From: Treponema sp. UBA1747
GTDB taxonomy: Bacteria > Spirochaetota > Spirochaetia > Treponematales > Treponemataceae
Length of the DNA: 64,000 bases
Assembly (NCBI GenBank): GCA_002315375.1
Contig: DCHR01000056.1
Location: 1,101-65,100, forward strand
Direction: 5' to 3'
This document shows positions 1 through 9,271 of the stretch, piece by piece (the first letter of the stretch is position 1; the number at the start of each line of letters is the position of its first letter). The notes under the pieces were generated by a model. The model searched no databases, was not told the DNA's origin, and was given only the letters and a program-made list of their open reading frames with translations. Both the position numbers and the translations under genes were made by a program.

Positions 1-95
1 AATTCCACCACCCCCGCGGATGTGAAATTATATTAGAAAATTTCAGAAAAAGAGTCAATACTTATTTTGTAAAAATTGTAACAAAAAAGAATTTC

Positions 96-124
96 TTGAA
101 TTTATTATATATAGAAAATAAAAT
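96..124 (+). promoter_or_regulatory. Predicted sigma-70 promoter for the SH3 protein gene
   Basis: TTGAAT at 96-101 is followed by a 17-bp spacer and TAAAAT at 119-124, in a very AT-rich stretch. The start codon is at 152 with a short AAGG ribosome site ahead of it. Positions 1-95 hold no gene I can support. Confidence 0.5.
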
Positions 125-151
125 AATAGATATAAATCAAAAAGGTACAAA

Positions 152-595
152 ATGAGAAAAGTTATCTGTTTATTCACACTTCTTCTTTGCGGAACCTTCT
201 GTTTCGCAAAATCAGTATGGGTTTCAAAAGAAACAAAACTTCTGGATTCCCCTTCCAAAAAAGCAAAGAAAACAATCACTGTTTATTATGGAACAGAACT
301 TATTGTTCTGGGCAGCGATGGTGATTTTCTTCAGGTAAAGGTTGCCGGAAAAGAAAGACAGACCGGATGGATCAAACAATCACAGACCAGTTCCCGCAAG
401 CTCCAGACTACAAGTTCTGCAAATGCTGATGAAATTGCACTTGCAGGAAAAGGTTTCAATGCTGAAGTTGAAGGTCTTTACGCACAGAACACAAACGCAG
501 ATTTTTCACCCGTAGATAAAATCGAAAGTTTTGAAAGCGATTCCGACGAGCTTGACGAATTCATGAGCGAAGGAAATCTTCAGGAGGCTGAATAA
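152..595 (+). CDS. Secreted SH3-domain (SH3b-like) protein
   Basis: A 147-residue protein. The first 20 residues form a signal peptide ending near CFA-KS. Residues about 20-80 read as a bacterial SH3 domain, with the usual run of a Leu-Asp-Ser-Pro segment, a hydrophobic strand, a Gly-Asp turn and a final GWI strand. The C-terminal half is acidic and of low complexity. SH3b domains usually bind peptidoglycan or assist envelope proteins; no catalytic residues are visible. The stop overlaps the start of the next gene (TAATG), so it is probably translationally coupled to the M48 lipoprotein, and the two may work together in the periplasm. A specific function cannot be assigned. Confidence 0.75.
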   Translation: MRKVICLFTLLLCGTFCFAKSVWVSKETKLLDSPSKKAKKTITVYYGTELIVLGSDGDFLQVKVAGKERQTGWIKQSQTSSRKLQTTSSANADEIALAGKGFNAEVEGLYAQNTNADFSPVDKIESFESDSDELDEFMSEGNLQEAE

Positions 596-1584
596 TGAAA
601 AAACATACATTACTCCTTGGAGCTGCAGCTCTTTCCATTATTTTTGCTTCATGTGCTGTAGAAGGCGCCGAACTTGCCAAAGAACTGGGAACCATCGGTG
701 TACTTACAGGAACCATCAGCCAGGACACAAATAAAAAAATCCAGGACGCTTCTAAAAAAACCATTGAAGCAGAAACAACTTCATTTACTCTTGAAGAACA
801 GTATTATATTGGCCGTGGTATAGCCGCCTCTATTTTATCTTACTACCCGCTTCTGGAAAATGAAGAAGCCACCAGATACGTAAACAACATCACAAACACT
901 CTGGTTTTAAACTATGGCGCCAACGATATTTACAATGGTTTCCACACAGCCATCCTTGATTCAAATGAACTGAACGCCTTTGCAACACCAGGCGGACATA
1001 TTCTTATTACAAAAGGACTTATTAAAGCCGCCGGCAACGAAGAAGCTCTTGCCGCTGCCCTTGCCCATGAGCTGGGACATATTCAGAATGATCATTCAAT
1101 CAGATCTATCCGTGAAGACCGCAAGGTAAATGCAAGCATGGCCATTCTTGACGCAAGTATGCAAACCTTCGCTGACACACAAGAAAATAATGAAAATAAT
1201 CTCCTTAACAGAAAAATAAAAGACCCTGATGCCCAGAAGAAGATAAAAACAAAACTCAGAGAACTTGAAGCTTCTTTTGAAGATATGCTGGATGATTCCG
1301 TTAATACCATGATTAACTCCGGTTATTCACAGAAGTTTGAGTTCGAAGCAGACGCAACTGCACTGGAAATTCTTGAAGCATCGGGTTACAACGTCTACGG
1401 AATGCAGGATATGCTGGAAAAGATTCAGGCAGATACTTCTTCAGATGCTTCCGGCTTTGGGAAAACCCATCCTAAGCCGGAACTCCGAATGAAAGCTCTC
1501 AGTGAAAAATACAGTTCTTTAAAAAAGTACAAAACAGCACCTGAAAGAACAGAAAGATATAAAAAAATTACCTCAAGCTTATAA
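595..1584 (+). CDS. M48-family zinc metalloprotease lipoprotein
   Basis: A 329-residue protein with a lipoprotein signal (Cys20 in an FASC lipobox). The zinc motif HELGH lies at about residues 158-162, with the third ligand in an FEADA motif near residue 250, as in BepA/LoiP-type M48 peptidases. These are periplasmic proteases that degrade or mature outer-membrane proteins. Length and motif order fit the family. A strong AGGAGG ribosome site sits in the end of the upstream SH3 gene, and the coupling suggests a shared envelope quality-control role. A GC-rich hairpin at 1588-1616 follows the stop but lacks a U-run, so transcription may continue into the cyclase. Confidence 0.9.
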   Translation: MKKHTLLLGAAALSIIFASCAVEGAELAKELGTIGVLTGTISQDTNKKIQDASKKTIEAETTSFTLEEQYYIGRGIAASILSYYPLLENEEATRYVNNITNTLVLNYGANDIYNGFHTAILDSNELNAFATPGGHILITKGLIKAAGNEEALAAALAHELGHIQNDHSIRSIREDRKVNASMAILDASMQTFADTQENNENNLLNRKIKDPDAQKKIKTKLRELEASFEDMLDDSVNTMINSGYSQKFEFEADATALEILEASGYNVYGMQDMLEKIQADTSSDASGFGKTHPKPELRMKALSEKYSSLKKYKTAPERTERYKKITSSL

Positions 1585-1587
1585 ACT

Positions 1588-1616
1588 AAAGGGTCCCGAT
1601 TAATCTGGGGCCCTTT
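1588..1616 (+). other. Intergenic hairpin without U-run
   Basis: AAAGGGTCCC at 1588-1597 pairs with GGGGCCCTTT at 1607-1616, with one G-T wobble and a 9-nt loop. No run of T follows, so it is not a standard terminator. It may act as a processing or partial attenuation hairpin between the M48 and cyclase genes. Confidence 0.5.
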
Positions 1617-1637
1617 GCAGTTGAACAGGATTCTTCT

Positions 1638-3680
1638 ATGAAAAAAATTAAAAAGTTTATCCCCCTTATTATTTCAGTTTTGGTATTTCTTCTTTCCTTT
1701 GGTCTATCCAAAACAGGAGCTTTGGAATTCCTTGAGCTGAAAAGCTACGACTCAAGAATGAAGTTTTCAGCTCCTTACAGAACCACAAGTGATGACGTTA
1801 TTCTGGTTATAGTAGACCAGGACAGCATCGATAAAGCTACAGAAAAATATGGCTGGTCCTGGCCATGGCCACGTGAAACATGGGGAAAGATTTATAATTT
1901 CATGGACCAGGGAAATGCCGCATCCTGCACCTACGATATAATATTTTCAGAACCTTCAGTCTATGGACCGGAAGATGATAAAGCCTTCGGAAATTACCTT
2001 TCTGAAGGAACAAACACAAAATCTTATGTTGCGCAGTTCTGGAACAGCAGGAAAGATGAAAAAGCAAAAATTACAAAGCCTGTTACAGAAATCAGTAACG
2101 GGGCAACCTTTGTTTCAAATACAACAAGTCTGAAAGATTCAGACGGCATTATCCGCCGGAGCAGAATTTCAGATTATGTTAATGATGAAAACCTCGTATA
2201 TATGGCTTTTGCGCCTGTTATGGACGATGAAGCCTTTGATGAAAAAATTCCATCATACTATGACCGTAAGAATGGAACTGACTCTGTAAAACTTACTTTC
2301 AAAGGTGACATAAACAGATATCCACGTTACAGCGCCATGGAAGTTCTGGAAAGCATCGACAGTCTGAACGCTGGAGAAGAAGCATTTCTGGAACCGGAAA
2401 ATTTCGAAAATGCACATGTTTTTGTAATTTATTATGCACCGGGACTCTTTGATATCTGTGCCAGCCCTATGAGCAAGGTCTATCCGGGAGCCGGAATTGC
2501 AATTACAGGCCTGGACAATTATCTGACCGGTGATTTCATGCGGTCAGTCCCGGCAATAATCAACATTCTTATTCTCCTGATTTTCTGTTTTGCAGGATCC
2601 TATGCTTCCTTCATTTCTTCCAGACAGAAATCAACCTTAAAAATTCTTTTATCCAACATCGGACTTTTTCTTACAGGAATTCTTTTACTCCTGATTCTTG
2701 CAAATGGTCTTTTCTTTGCAAAATGGGAAATTCTTTTCCTTCCTCCATGCCTCGGCTTCATTTTGTCTTTCGCTGCAAATGCAACTACAGATTATGTCCT
2801 GGAAGGAAAACAGAAACGCTTTATTAAAGGTGCTTTCAGCCAGTATCTGAGTCCTGCAGTTATCAATCAGCTTATTGCAAACCCGGACGGACTGAAACTT
2901 GGAGGTGAAAAAAGAAACATTTCTATATTCTTCAGCGATGTACAGAGCTTCACTACTCTCAGCGAAGGTCTTGAACCGGAAGAACTTACAGACCTGCTGA
3001 ACGTTTACCTGAGCGCAATGACTTCTATAATTCTTGATACAGGCGGAACCATTGATAAATATGAAGGCGATGCCATTATTGCATTCTGGAATGCACCTGC
3101 AGATATTCCGGATCACAGTGCCAAAGCCCTGGAAGCTGCCGTTCTGTGTCAGGAAAAACTGAGTCAGATGGAAAGTTTCTTTGTAAATAAAGTCGGCCGT
3201 CCTATGTGGACCCGTATCGGAATCAACACCGGTAATGCTGTCGTAGGAAACATGGGAAGTGAAAAACGCTTTGATTACACAATGTTCGGCGACAGTGTAA
3301 ATCTTGCCAGCCGTCTTGAAGGACTTAACAAGCAGTTTGGAACTTATCTGATGTGCAGTGCTGCCACAAAAAAACAGGCAGAAGAATGCGGTTGCAAATT
3401 GTATTTCCGTGAACTTGGTAAAGTTCAGGTTGTAGGAAAAACAGAAGCAGTTCAGATTTTCGAGCCAATGACAGAAGAAACTGCCGGTCTGAAAAAGGCA
3501 GAACTGGAACTTTTTGAAAAAGGTCTGGAACTTTTCTATCAGGACAAACTGGAAGAAGCCCTTGAAGTATTCCAGCGGAATCTGAAAGATGCACCAAGTT
3601 CAAAGTACTCTGCAAAGTGCAGTGAACTCCTGGATAAAGGTGAAACCACAAAAGGCATCTGGATTGCTTCGTCAAAATAG
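1638..3680 (+). CDS. CHASE2-domain class III adenylate cyclase
   Basis: A 680-residue protein. An N-terminal membrane segment (about 7-28) is followed by a large extracytoplasmic CHASE2 sensor (about 30-300), three membrane segments (about 305-395) and a cytoplasmic class III cyclase domain (about 425-620). The two metal-binding Asp residues are visible in FFSD and EGDA. The Lys of DKYEGD and the Asp of FGDSVNLASRLE fit adenine specificity, so cAMP is the likely product. The last 50 residues are helical and TPR-like. CHASE2 senses unknown extracellular cues. A separate cNMP-binding protein and a K+ channel at 54-56 kb are possible targets in the same window. Confidence 0.9.
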   Translation: MKKIKKFIPLIISVLVFLLSFGLSKTGALEFLELKSYDSRMKFSAPYRTTSDDVILVIVDQDSIDKATEKYGWSWPWPRETWGKIYNFMDQGNAASCTYDIIFSEPSVYGPEDDKAFGNYLSEGTNTKSYVAQFWNSRKDEKAKITKPVTEISNGATFVSNTTSLKDSDGIIRRSRISDYVNDENLVYMAFAPVMDDEAFDEKIPSYYDRKNGTDSVKLTFKGDINRYPRYSAMEVLESIDSLNAGEEAFLEPENFENAHVFVIYYAPGLFDICASPMSKVYPGAGIAITGLDNYLTGDFMRSVPAIINILILLIFCFAGSYASFISSRQKSTLKILLSNIGLFLTGILLLLILANGLFFAKWEILFLPPCLGFILSFAANATTDYVLEGKQKRFIKGAFSQYLSPAVINQLIANPDGLKLGGEKRNISIFFSDVQSFTTLSEGLEPEELTDLLNVYLSAMTSIILDTGGTIDKYEGDAIIAFWNAPADIPDHSAKALEAAVLCQEKLSQMESFFVNKVGRPMWTRIGINTGNAVVGNMGSEKRFDYTMFGDSVNLASRLEGLNKQFGTYLMCSAATKKQAEECGCKLYFRELGKVQVVGKTEAVQIFEPMTEETAGLKKAELELFEKGLELFYQDKLEEALEVFQRNLKDAPSSKYSAKCSELLDKGETTKGIWIASSK

Positions 3681-3695
3681 CAGAAACCACCCTTC

Positions 3696-3724
3696 TACAC
3701 ATTTTATTTTATTCTCTATATAAT
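3696..3724 (+). promoter_or_regulatory. Promoter of prfA, predicted leaderless
   Basis: TACACA at 3696-3701, a 17-bp spacer and a perfect TATAAT at 3719-3724. The prfA start codon is at 3734, so the expected transcript starts within a few bases of the ATG. No Shine-Dalgarno sequence is present. Confidence 0.6.
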
Positions 3725-3733
3725 AGTAAAACT

Positions 3734-4804
3734 ATGGATTTAATCAAAAAACTTGATGAATGCGAAGCACGTTTAAAAGAAGTGCAGGAAATGGTCATGG
3801 ACCCGGAACTGGTAAAAGACCAGAAAAAATACAAAGACGTTATGCGTGAAAACGGATACCTGTCTGATGTCTGTGAACTTTATACAGAATACAAAAAAGT
3901 TCTCCAGGGAATTAAAGACGCCACCGAGATGATTACAATGGAAGATGACGCCGACATGAAAGAAATGGCCCGTGAAGAACTTAAGGAACTTGAAGAAAGA
4001 CAGCCTAAACTGGAAGATGAAATTAAGCTTAAGCTGATTCCCCCTGATCCACTTGATGAAAAAAACATCATTCTGGAAATCCGTTCGGCTGCCGGTGGAG
4101 ACGAAGCATCTCTCTTCGTTCGCGACCTTTGGGAAATGTATACACACCTTGCTGAACGCCGTGGATGGAAAACAGAAACAATGGAAGCACAGGAAACAGA
4201 AGTCGGCGGATTCAACAAAATCGTTACTTCTATTTCAGGAAAATTTGTTTACGGAGCCCTCCGCTTTGAATCAGGTGTTCATCGTGTTCAGCGCGTTCCT
4301 GCAACAGAAAGCCAGGGACGTCTTCAGACTTCAACAGTAACAGTAGCAGTTCTTCCTGAAGCTGAAGAAACAGAAATTGAAATCAAACCAGGAGATGTCC
4401 GCGTTGACGTTATGCGCGCTGGTGGTCCTGGCGGACAGTGTGTTAACACAACCGACTCTGCAGTACGCCTCACACATATTCCTACAGGACTTGTTGTTAT
4501 CCAGCAGGATGAAAAATCACAGATTAAGAACAAAGAAAAAGCTTTCCGCGTTCTCCGTGCCCGCCTTTTCGAACTGGAAGAAAGCAAGAAACAGGCTGAA
4601 CGCGCAGCAACACGTCTTTCTATGGTTGGTTCAGGTGCCCGTTCTGAGAAAATCAGAACTTACAATTACCCTCAGGACCGCATTACAGACCACCGCATCA
4701 ACTACAGCCAGCACAATCTTCCAGGCTTCATGATGGGAGATATGGATGACATGCTTGATGCTCTGAACGTTTACGCAAAAGAAGAACAGTTCGAATCTTT
4801 ATAA
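3734..4804 (+). CDS. prfA: Peptide chain release factor 1
   Basis: A 356-residue RF1, the normal length. It shows the PAT tripeptide that reads UAA/UAG (in VPATESQGR) and the GGQ motif (GGPGGQCVN) that triggers peptidyl-tRNA hydrolysis. It ends nascent chains at ribosomes. The glutamine of GGQ is normally methylated by PrmC; prmC is in this window (42743-43663), although RF1 and prmC are often adjacent in other bacteria. The gene stands alone, with its own promoter and terminator. The start at 3734 matches the family N-terminus despite the lack of a ribosome site. Confidence 0.97.
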   Translation: MDLIKKLDECEARLKEVQEMVMDPELVKDQKKYKDVMRENGYLSDVCELYTEYKKVLQGIKDATEMITMEDDADMKEMAREELKELEERQPKLEDEIKLKLIPPDPLDEKNIILEIRSAAGGDEASLFVRDLWEMYTHLAERRGWKTETMEAQETEVGGFNKIVTSISGKFVYGALRFESGVHRVQRVPATESQGRLQTSTVTVAVLPEAEETEIEIKPGDVRVDVMRAGGPGGQCVNTTDSAVRLTHIPTGLVVIQQDEKSQIKNKEKAFRVLRARLFELEESKKQAERAATRLSMVGSGARSEKIRTYNYPQDRITDHRINYSQHNLPGFMMGDMDDMLDALNVYAKEEQFESL

Positions 4805-4870
4805 TCACAACTGATAGTTTTGTCCCTTCAACAAGTTCAAGGGACACAATCACCGGTTGTTTAAAACATG

Positions 4871-4899
4871 AAAGCCGCACATTAATGTGCGGCTTTTTT
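4871..4899 (+). terminator. Rho-independent terminator after prfA
   Basis: AAAGCCGCACAT (4871-4882) pairs with ATGTGCGGCTTT (4885-4896), followed by a run of T to 4899. A second, weaker hairpin (TGTCCCTT 4821-4828 with AAGGGACA 4839-4846) lies just after the stop and has no U-run. Confidence 0.85.
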
Positions 4900-4951
4900 G
4901 TTATGTGACAAAGGCAATTAAACTTGTAGAAATCACCCTTTTTATCATCAA

Positions 4952-6196
4952 TTATTCATATAAATGTTCTTTTGCAAGAGAACTGATCTCAGCTGCCATA
5001 TCCTGCAGGGCAACCTGTTTTTGTACACCACCCAATTCCCAGGCAACTCTCGGCATTCCGTAAACAATTGAGGATTCCTGGTCCTGACCAAGAGTCCATG
5101 CTCCCTGCTTCCGCATTTCTGCAAGTTCAGAAGCACCATCACGACCCATTCCTGTCATTATTACACCAAGTGCGTGATTCTGATAAACCTTTGCAACACT
5201 TTCAAAAAGTACATCAGCAGATGGCCGGTGTCCGTTTCTCTGTTCACTATCTGACAGTCTGATCAGGTTACCCATTGGTCTGTGCTCAACAAGAATATGT
5301 TTGTTACCCGGGGCAATATAAATATGTCCGCCGCGAATCAACTCTCCATCTTCTGCTTCTGTTACAGGAAGCGGACAAATAGAATGAAGACTTGCTGCAA
5401 ATTCTTTTGTGAATCCGGCAGGCATATGCTGAACAACCAGAATCGGCTGTTTCAGATTTGCATCAATTGCCTTGAATACATCCCGCAAAGCATTAGGTCC
5501 ACCGGTAGAAATACCAATGGCAATGATTTCGATTTTACCGCCTTCACGCAAAGGAACAATATCTGTTTTCTCCTTTGGTTTTGGCGGGCGCCACATAGAA
5601 GCAATACTTGTTGTTTTGTTTTTCTCGGCGTTTTCTACTGCACTTGCTTTATTCAGCAAAGAAGAAGTTCCATGATTATTCTGAAGCTCTGAAGCTTTCT
5701 TTTCCTGAACGAATCTTTCAGCTTCCTTCAGTTTTATCTGATGATCAAAAAAATCAGGTTCGTAAACTTCCTTGCCATGACGGCGGGCATAACGTCCTCC
5801 ATAAGAAGCAATACATTCAATAATTTCGCGGGATACATCAGCAATTTTAAGAGATACAGAAGATCCACCCGGTTTGGTTACAAAATCACTTGCCCCAAGA
5901 GAAAGACACTGCATAGTTACTGCAGCACCTTCTGTAGCAATACTTGAAATAATTACAACAGGAATATTTATATTGCGGGCTTTTCTTTCTTTCAGAAATT
6001 CAACACCTGTCATTACAGGCATTTCAATATCAAGAAGAATAACATCAGGAGTCGAAGTCTGTAATTTATCCAGAAGATCCTGTCCGTTCTGTGCCTTAAA
6101 ACAGATTGAAAGTCCTTCAGTAGCTTCGACAATTCTTCCGATTAGATTTCGCATTAAAGCCGAGTCATCACAAATTGCTACAGAAATTTCGTCCAT
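4952..6196 (-). CDS. cheB: Chemotaxis response regulator protein-glutamate methylesterase
   Basis: A 414-residue CheB. The receiver domain spans about 1-125, with the phospho-acceptor Asp56 in VILLDIEMP. The C-terminal methylesterase domain (about 220-410) shows the catalytic Ser in GISTGGP, His in VVQHMPAGF and Asp in MTGMGRDGA. The linker (about 140-220) is longer than usual and charged. CheB demethylates or deamidates chemoreceptors for adaptation. It lies 34 bp downstream of cheR in the same direction, forming a two-gene adaptation operon. Confidence 0.96.
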   Translation of the reverse strand: MDEISVAICDDSALMRNLIGRIVEATEGLSICFKAQNGQDLLDKLQTSTPDVILLDIEMPVMTGVEFLKERKARNINIPVVIISSIATEGAAVTMQCLSLGASDFVTKPGGSSVSLKIADVSREIIECIASYGGRYARRHGKEVYEPDFFDHQIKLKEAERFVQEKKASELQNNHGTSSLLNKASAVENAEKNKTTSIASMWRPPKPKEKTDIVPLREGGKIEIIAIGISTGGPNALRDVFKAIDANLKQPILVVQHMPAGFTKEFAASLHSICPLPVTEAEDGELIRGGHIYIAPGNKHILVEHRPMGNLIRLSDSEQRNGHRPSADVLFESVAKVYQNHALGVIMTGMGRDGASELAEMRKQGAWTLGQDQESSIVYGMPRVAWELGGVQKQVALQDMAAEISSLAKEHLYE

Positions 6197-6230
6197 TATT
6201 TATGCCTTCTTTTTTAAATACTTCTCTGTT

Positions 6231-7052
6231 TTAAGCTTTTGGTGTCTTCTGATAAAGACAAGCCCAGTCTGTTTTAAGGAATTCGAAATTTGTTTTCATA
6301 CCAAACAAAGATTCTGAATGTCCGATGAAAAGATAAGACTGAGATGCCATAGAATTATAAAATCTGTCGATTACAGCCTTCTGTGCTGGTTCATCAAAAT
6401 AGATAAGAACATTGCGGCAGAAAACAACATCCAGATTTCTTGCACCTGAATCGTTCTTAAGGTTATGGTAGTCAAAGCGGACTGTATCAAGAATTTCTTT
6501 TTTAATCTGATACCCGCCTTCTACCTGAGTAAAATACTTTGAAAGATACTGCGGTGGAATTCCATCAACCTTGTTGTTTCCATAAAAGCCCTGCTGTCCA
6601 ACCATAAGTGATTTAAGAGAAATATCACTGGCTGTAATCTGGAAACTGTAAGGAGGCTTGCAGATTTCCTTCATAAGCATAGCAATTGTAAAAGGTTCTT
6701 CACCCGTTGAACACCCGGCACTCCAGATTCTGATTGTTTTATCCAGACTGTTTTTTTTCAATTCCATAACATGTGGAATAACATAATTTACAAAAGCATC
6801 AAAATGAGGCTGGTTTCTGAAGAAGCGTGTAAGGTTTGTTGTAACCGCATCCAGCATAAGTTTCATTTCTTCACGATCTGAAGTAATGATTTTGTAATAG
6901 TCCATTGGAGTAACAAGACTCTTTTTATGGAGAAGTTCCTTAATGCGGCTGTCTAAAATTGATCTGTTTGTTGCAGAGAATGTGATTCCGCTTTCATCAT
7001 AAATAAGCTTGCGGAATTTCTCAAAATCTGAATCAGATAAAACGTCAATCAT
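6231..7052 (-). CDS. cheR: Chemotaxis protein methyltransferase
   Basis: A 273-residue CheR. The N-terminal helical domain (about 1-75) precedes a SAM-dependent methyltransferase domain with the SAM-binding loop IWSAGCSTGEEPFT and the FCRNVLIYFD segment typical of CheR. It methylates glutamates on chemoreceptors using S-adenosylmethionine. It is the first gene of the cheR-cheB operon. The start codon is preceded by TATAAT with no ribosome site, pointing to a leaderless message. Confidence 0.96.
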   Translation of the reverse strand: MIDVLSDSDFEKFRKLIYDESGITFSATNRSILDSRIKELLHKKSLVTPMDYYKIITSDREEMKLMLDAVTTNLTRFFRNQPHFDAFVNYVIPHVMELKKNSLDKTIRIWSAGCSTGEEPFTIAMLMKEICKPPYSFQITASDISLKSLMVGQQGFYGNNKVDGIPPQYLSKYFTQVEGGYQIKKEILDTVRFDYHNLKNDSGARNLDVVFCRNVLIYFDEPAQKAVIDRFYNSMASQSYLFIGHSESLFGMKTNFEFLKTDWACLYQKTPKA

Positions 7053-7059
7053 AACGTTA

Positions 7060-7088
7060 ATTATAACTCACAGACCTGAAATTTACAA
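7060..7088 (-). promoter_or_regulatory. Promoter of cheR-cheB, predicted leaderless
   Basis: On the minus strand, TTGTAA (7083-7088), a 17-bp spacer and TATAAT (7060-7065), with 7 nt between the -10 box and the cheR ATG at 7052. It reads as a housekeeping-type promoter rather than a sigma-28 flagellar one. Confidence 0.65.
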
Positions 7089-7112
7089 ATATTTATTAGA
7101 GAAATTTGAGTT

Positions 7113-9164
7113 TTACTTCAGATACACCATAAGAAGCATTATGTCTGAATTTCTAATTCCACTGATTCTGTTTGCCTGCCCCAAAGTCAATGGACGAACT
7201 GCTTCAAGTTTCAAACGGCTTTCTGAACTCAGTGAAGGTATTGAACCGTAATCAAAATCAAGCGGAATACGGGTATTTTCCATCTTATGCATTTTTTCTA
7301 CGCGTTTATCCTGCTTTTCGATGTAGTACTTGTATTTTGCTTCGATTTTTGCAGCTTCCCATTCATTTTCAGGGTATCCCGGATTTTCCATATCAGGCTT
7401 TTTCAGAATCATTGCTTCCAGTTCTGAAAGTCTTGCATACTTTTCTTCAACAGCAGCAAGTTCCGCATCTGATTTTAAGCCTACCTCATGACCATATTTT
7501 GTCAGGCGTTTATCACAGGTATCATGACGAAGCTTCAGACGGTATTCAGCACGGGCTGTAAACATACGGTAAGGTTCCTTTGTTCCCAGAGTAACAAGAT
7601 CATCAATAAGAACACCGATGTAAGCTTCATCTCTCCCCAGAATCAATGGCTTATATTCAGGGATTTTATGTGTCTTTTCCTTGAAGCAGGTTTTTTCCAG
7701 GTATTCGCAAAGGCTGTCTGTCTGGCGCTGGCTCATATCTGTAAACTGAGCCAGTTCTTCCATTGTCATACTGGCCTTTGGCATAAATGCACCCGGTTCC
7801 ATACTGGAAGGAACTCCATTCATGGAATCAGGCAGTTTTTCAAGATTTCCACAGAGGATTTTATGACTTCTGGCGTAAAGACCGGCGTTGATTCCGGCTA
7901 CAAGTCCCTGCCCTGCGGCTTCTTCGTATCCGGATGTACCGTTTATCTGGCCTGCATTAAAAAGTCCTGCAACACGTTTTGTTTCCAGGGAAGCAAAAAG
8001 CTGAGTCGGTTCAACATAATCATATTCAACTGCATATCCCGGACGGCTCTGAACCGCATGTTCAAAACCTGCCATTGTATGAAGGAAAGCATCCTGTACA
8101 CATTCAGGAAGAGACGAGGAAAGTCCGTTCAGATACATTTCATCTGTTTCCAGACCTTCCGGTTCTACGAAAATCTGATGACGGTCGCGTTCTGCAAAAC
8201 GCATAACTTTATCTTCGATTGAAGGACAGTAGCGTGGGCCGATACCGCTGATTTTTCCTGAATATAAAGGAGAGCGGCCTATATTGGCACGAATGATTTC
8301 ATGTGTCTTTTCATTTGTATAAACTACATGACAGGGAACCATGGGACGTTCAACTTTTTCTGTACTGAAGCTGAAAGGAATTACCTCATCATCCCCATTG
8401 TTTTCTTCGATTTTTGAAAAATCAATTGTCCGCTTAAGAATGCGTGGAGGAGTTCCTGTTTTAAGGCGCCCTGTTGTAAATCCAAGACGATGAAGGCTTT
8501 CTGTAAGTCCGTAAGCAGCAGATTCTCCCACACGACCACAAGGCGCATCGTATTCACCGATAAAGATACGGCCGCCCAGGAAAGTTCCTGTTGTAAGTAC
8601 GATTGAACGAACGGGAATAATGCGTCCACGTTCTGTAACAACCCCTATCACCTTCTGTCGCATTCCGCTTCTGGCGGCACGGGTTACACCCTCATTACGG
8701 CATTCCCCCGGAATACTTCCCTTTTCTGCTGAACTGTCAAAGCCCGGAGGAAGCGGAACATCACTTTCTGTAGTAAGAATATCTGTAACCGTATCCATGA
8801 GTGTAAAAAGATTTTCTGTAGTTTCACAGGTTTTACGGGCAATCATGGAATAAGTGATTTTATCAGCCTGACTGCGTGGTGCCTGAACTGCAGGACCACG
8901 GCTTTTGTTTAAAAGACGGAACTGAATCATAGAACGGTCAATGATTTTTGCCATTTCTCCGCCAAGAGCATCTATTTCGCGGACAATATTTCCTTTGGCA
9001 ATTCCACCAATGGAAGGATTACAGCTCATGCGTCCGATTGAATCCGGGGTTTGAGTAATAAGAACTGTTTTTAATCCCATACGTGCCGAAGCAAGAGCAG
9101 CTTCAGTACCTGCGTGTCCGCCGCCTACAACGGCAACATCATAAAAATCATAAAAGCCAGACAT
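7113..9164 (-). CDS. mnmG: tRNA uridine-5-carboxymethylaminomethyl modification enzyme MnmG (GidA)
   Basis: A 683-residue FAD protein. The N-terminal dinucleotide fold is clear (VVGGGHAGTEAALASARMG), followed by SCNPSIGG and the PRSQADK segment typical of MnmG. The C-terminal helical domain binds MnmE. With MnmE it modifies U34 of tRNAs reading NNA/NNG codons. It is slightly longer than the usual 620-630 residues; residues about 145-175 contain an extra loop. It has its own promoter, with TATAAT (minus strand, 9173-9178) only 8 nt before the ATG and no ribosome site. Confidence 0.96.
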   Translation of the reverse strand: MSGFYDFYDVAVVGGGHAGTEAALASARMGLKTVLITQTPDSIGRMSCNPSIGGIAKGNIVREIDALGGEMAKIIDRSMIQFRLLNKSRGPAVQAPRSQADKITYSMIARKTCETTENLFTLMDTVTDILTTESDVPLPPGFDSSAEKGSIPGECRNEGVTRAARSGMRQKVIGVVTERGRIIPVRSIVLTTGTFLGGRIFIGEYDAPCGRVGESAAYGLTESLHRLGFTTGRLKTGTPPRILKRTIDFSKIEENNGDDEVIPFSFSTEKVERPMVPCHVVYTNEKTHEIIRANIGRSPLYSGKISGIGPRYCPSIEDKVMRFAERDRHQIFVEPEGLETDEMYLNGLSSSLPECVQDAFLHTMAGFEHAVQSRPGYAVEYDYVEPTQLFASLETKRVAGLFNAGQINGTSGYEEAAGQGLVAGINAGLYARSHKILCGNLEKLPDSMNGVPSSMEPGAFMPKASMTMEELAQFTDMSQRQTDSLCEYLEKTCFKEKTHKIPEYKPLILGRDEAYIGVLIDDLVTLGTKEPYRMFTARAEYRLKLRHDTCDKRLTKYGHEVGLKSDAELAAVEEKYARLSELEAMILKKPDMENPGYPENEWEAAKIEAKYKYYIEKQDKRVEKMHKMENTRIPLDFDYGSIPSLSSESRLKLEAVRPLTLGQANRISGIRNSDIMLLMVYLK

Positions 9165-9172
9165 AATGGCTA

Positions 9173-9200
9173 ATTATATAAAAAAGAAAGGGATTGTGGA
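9173..9200 (-). promoter_or_regulatory. Promoter of mnmG, predicted leaderless
   Basis: TATAAT on the minus strand at 9173-9178, with TCCACA about 16 bp upstream. The mnmG start codon at 9164 is 8 nt downstream of the -10 box. Confidence 0.5.
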
Positions 9201-9215
9201 ATTATATAAAAATCA

Positions 9216-9247
9216 AAAAAATACCCGTGCAAAATGAACTGCACGGG
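9216..9247 (-). terminator. Rho-independent terminator of the large lipoprotein gene
   Basis: On the minus strand CCCGTGCA (9240-9247) pairs with TGCACGGG (9224-9231) across an 8-nt loop and is followed by TATTTTTTT. It sits between the lipoprotein gene and the mnmG promoter. Confidence 0.8.
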
Positions 9248-9271
9248 CTGATTTTTTAAGCTTTAGAAAAC

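Noticed and set aside
1588..1616. Terminator after the M48 protease gene.
   Set aside because: The stem is strong but no T-run follows, so I list it only as a hairpin.
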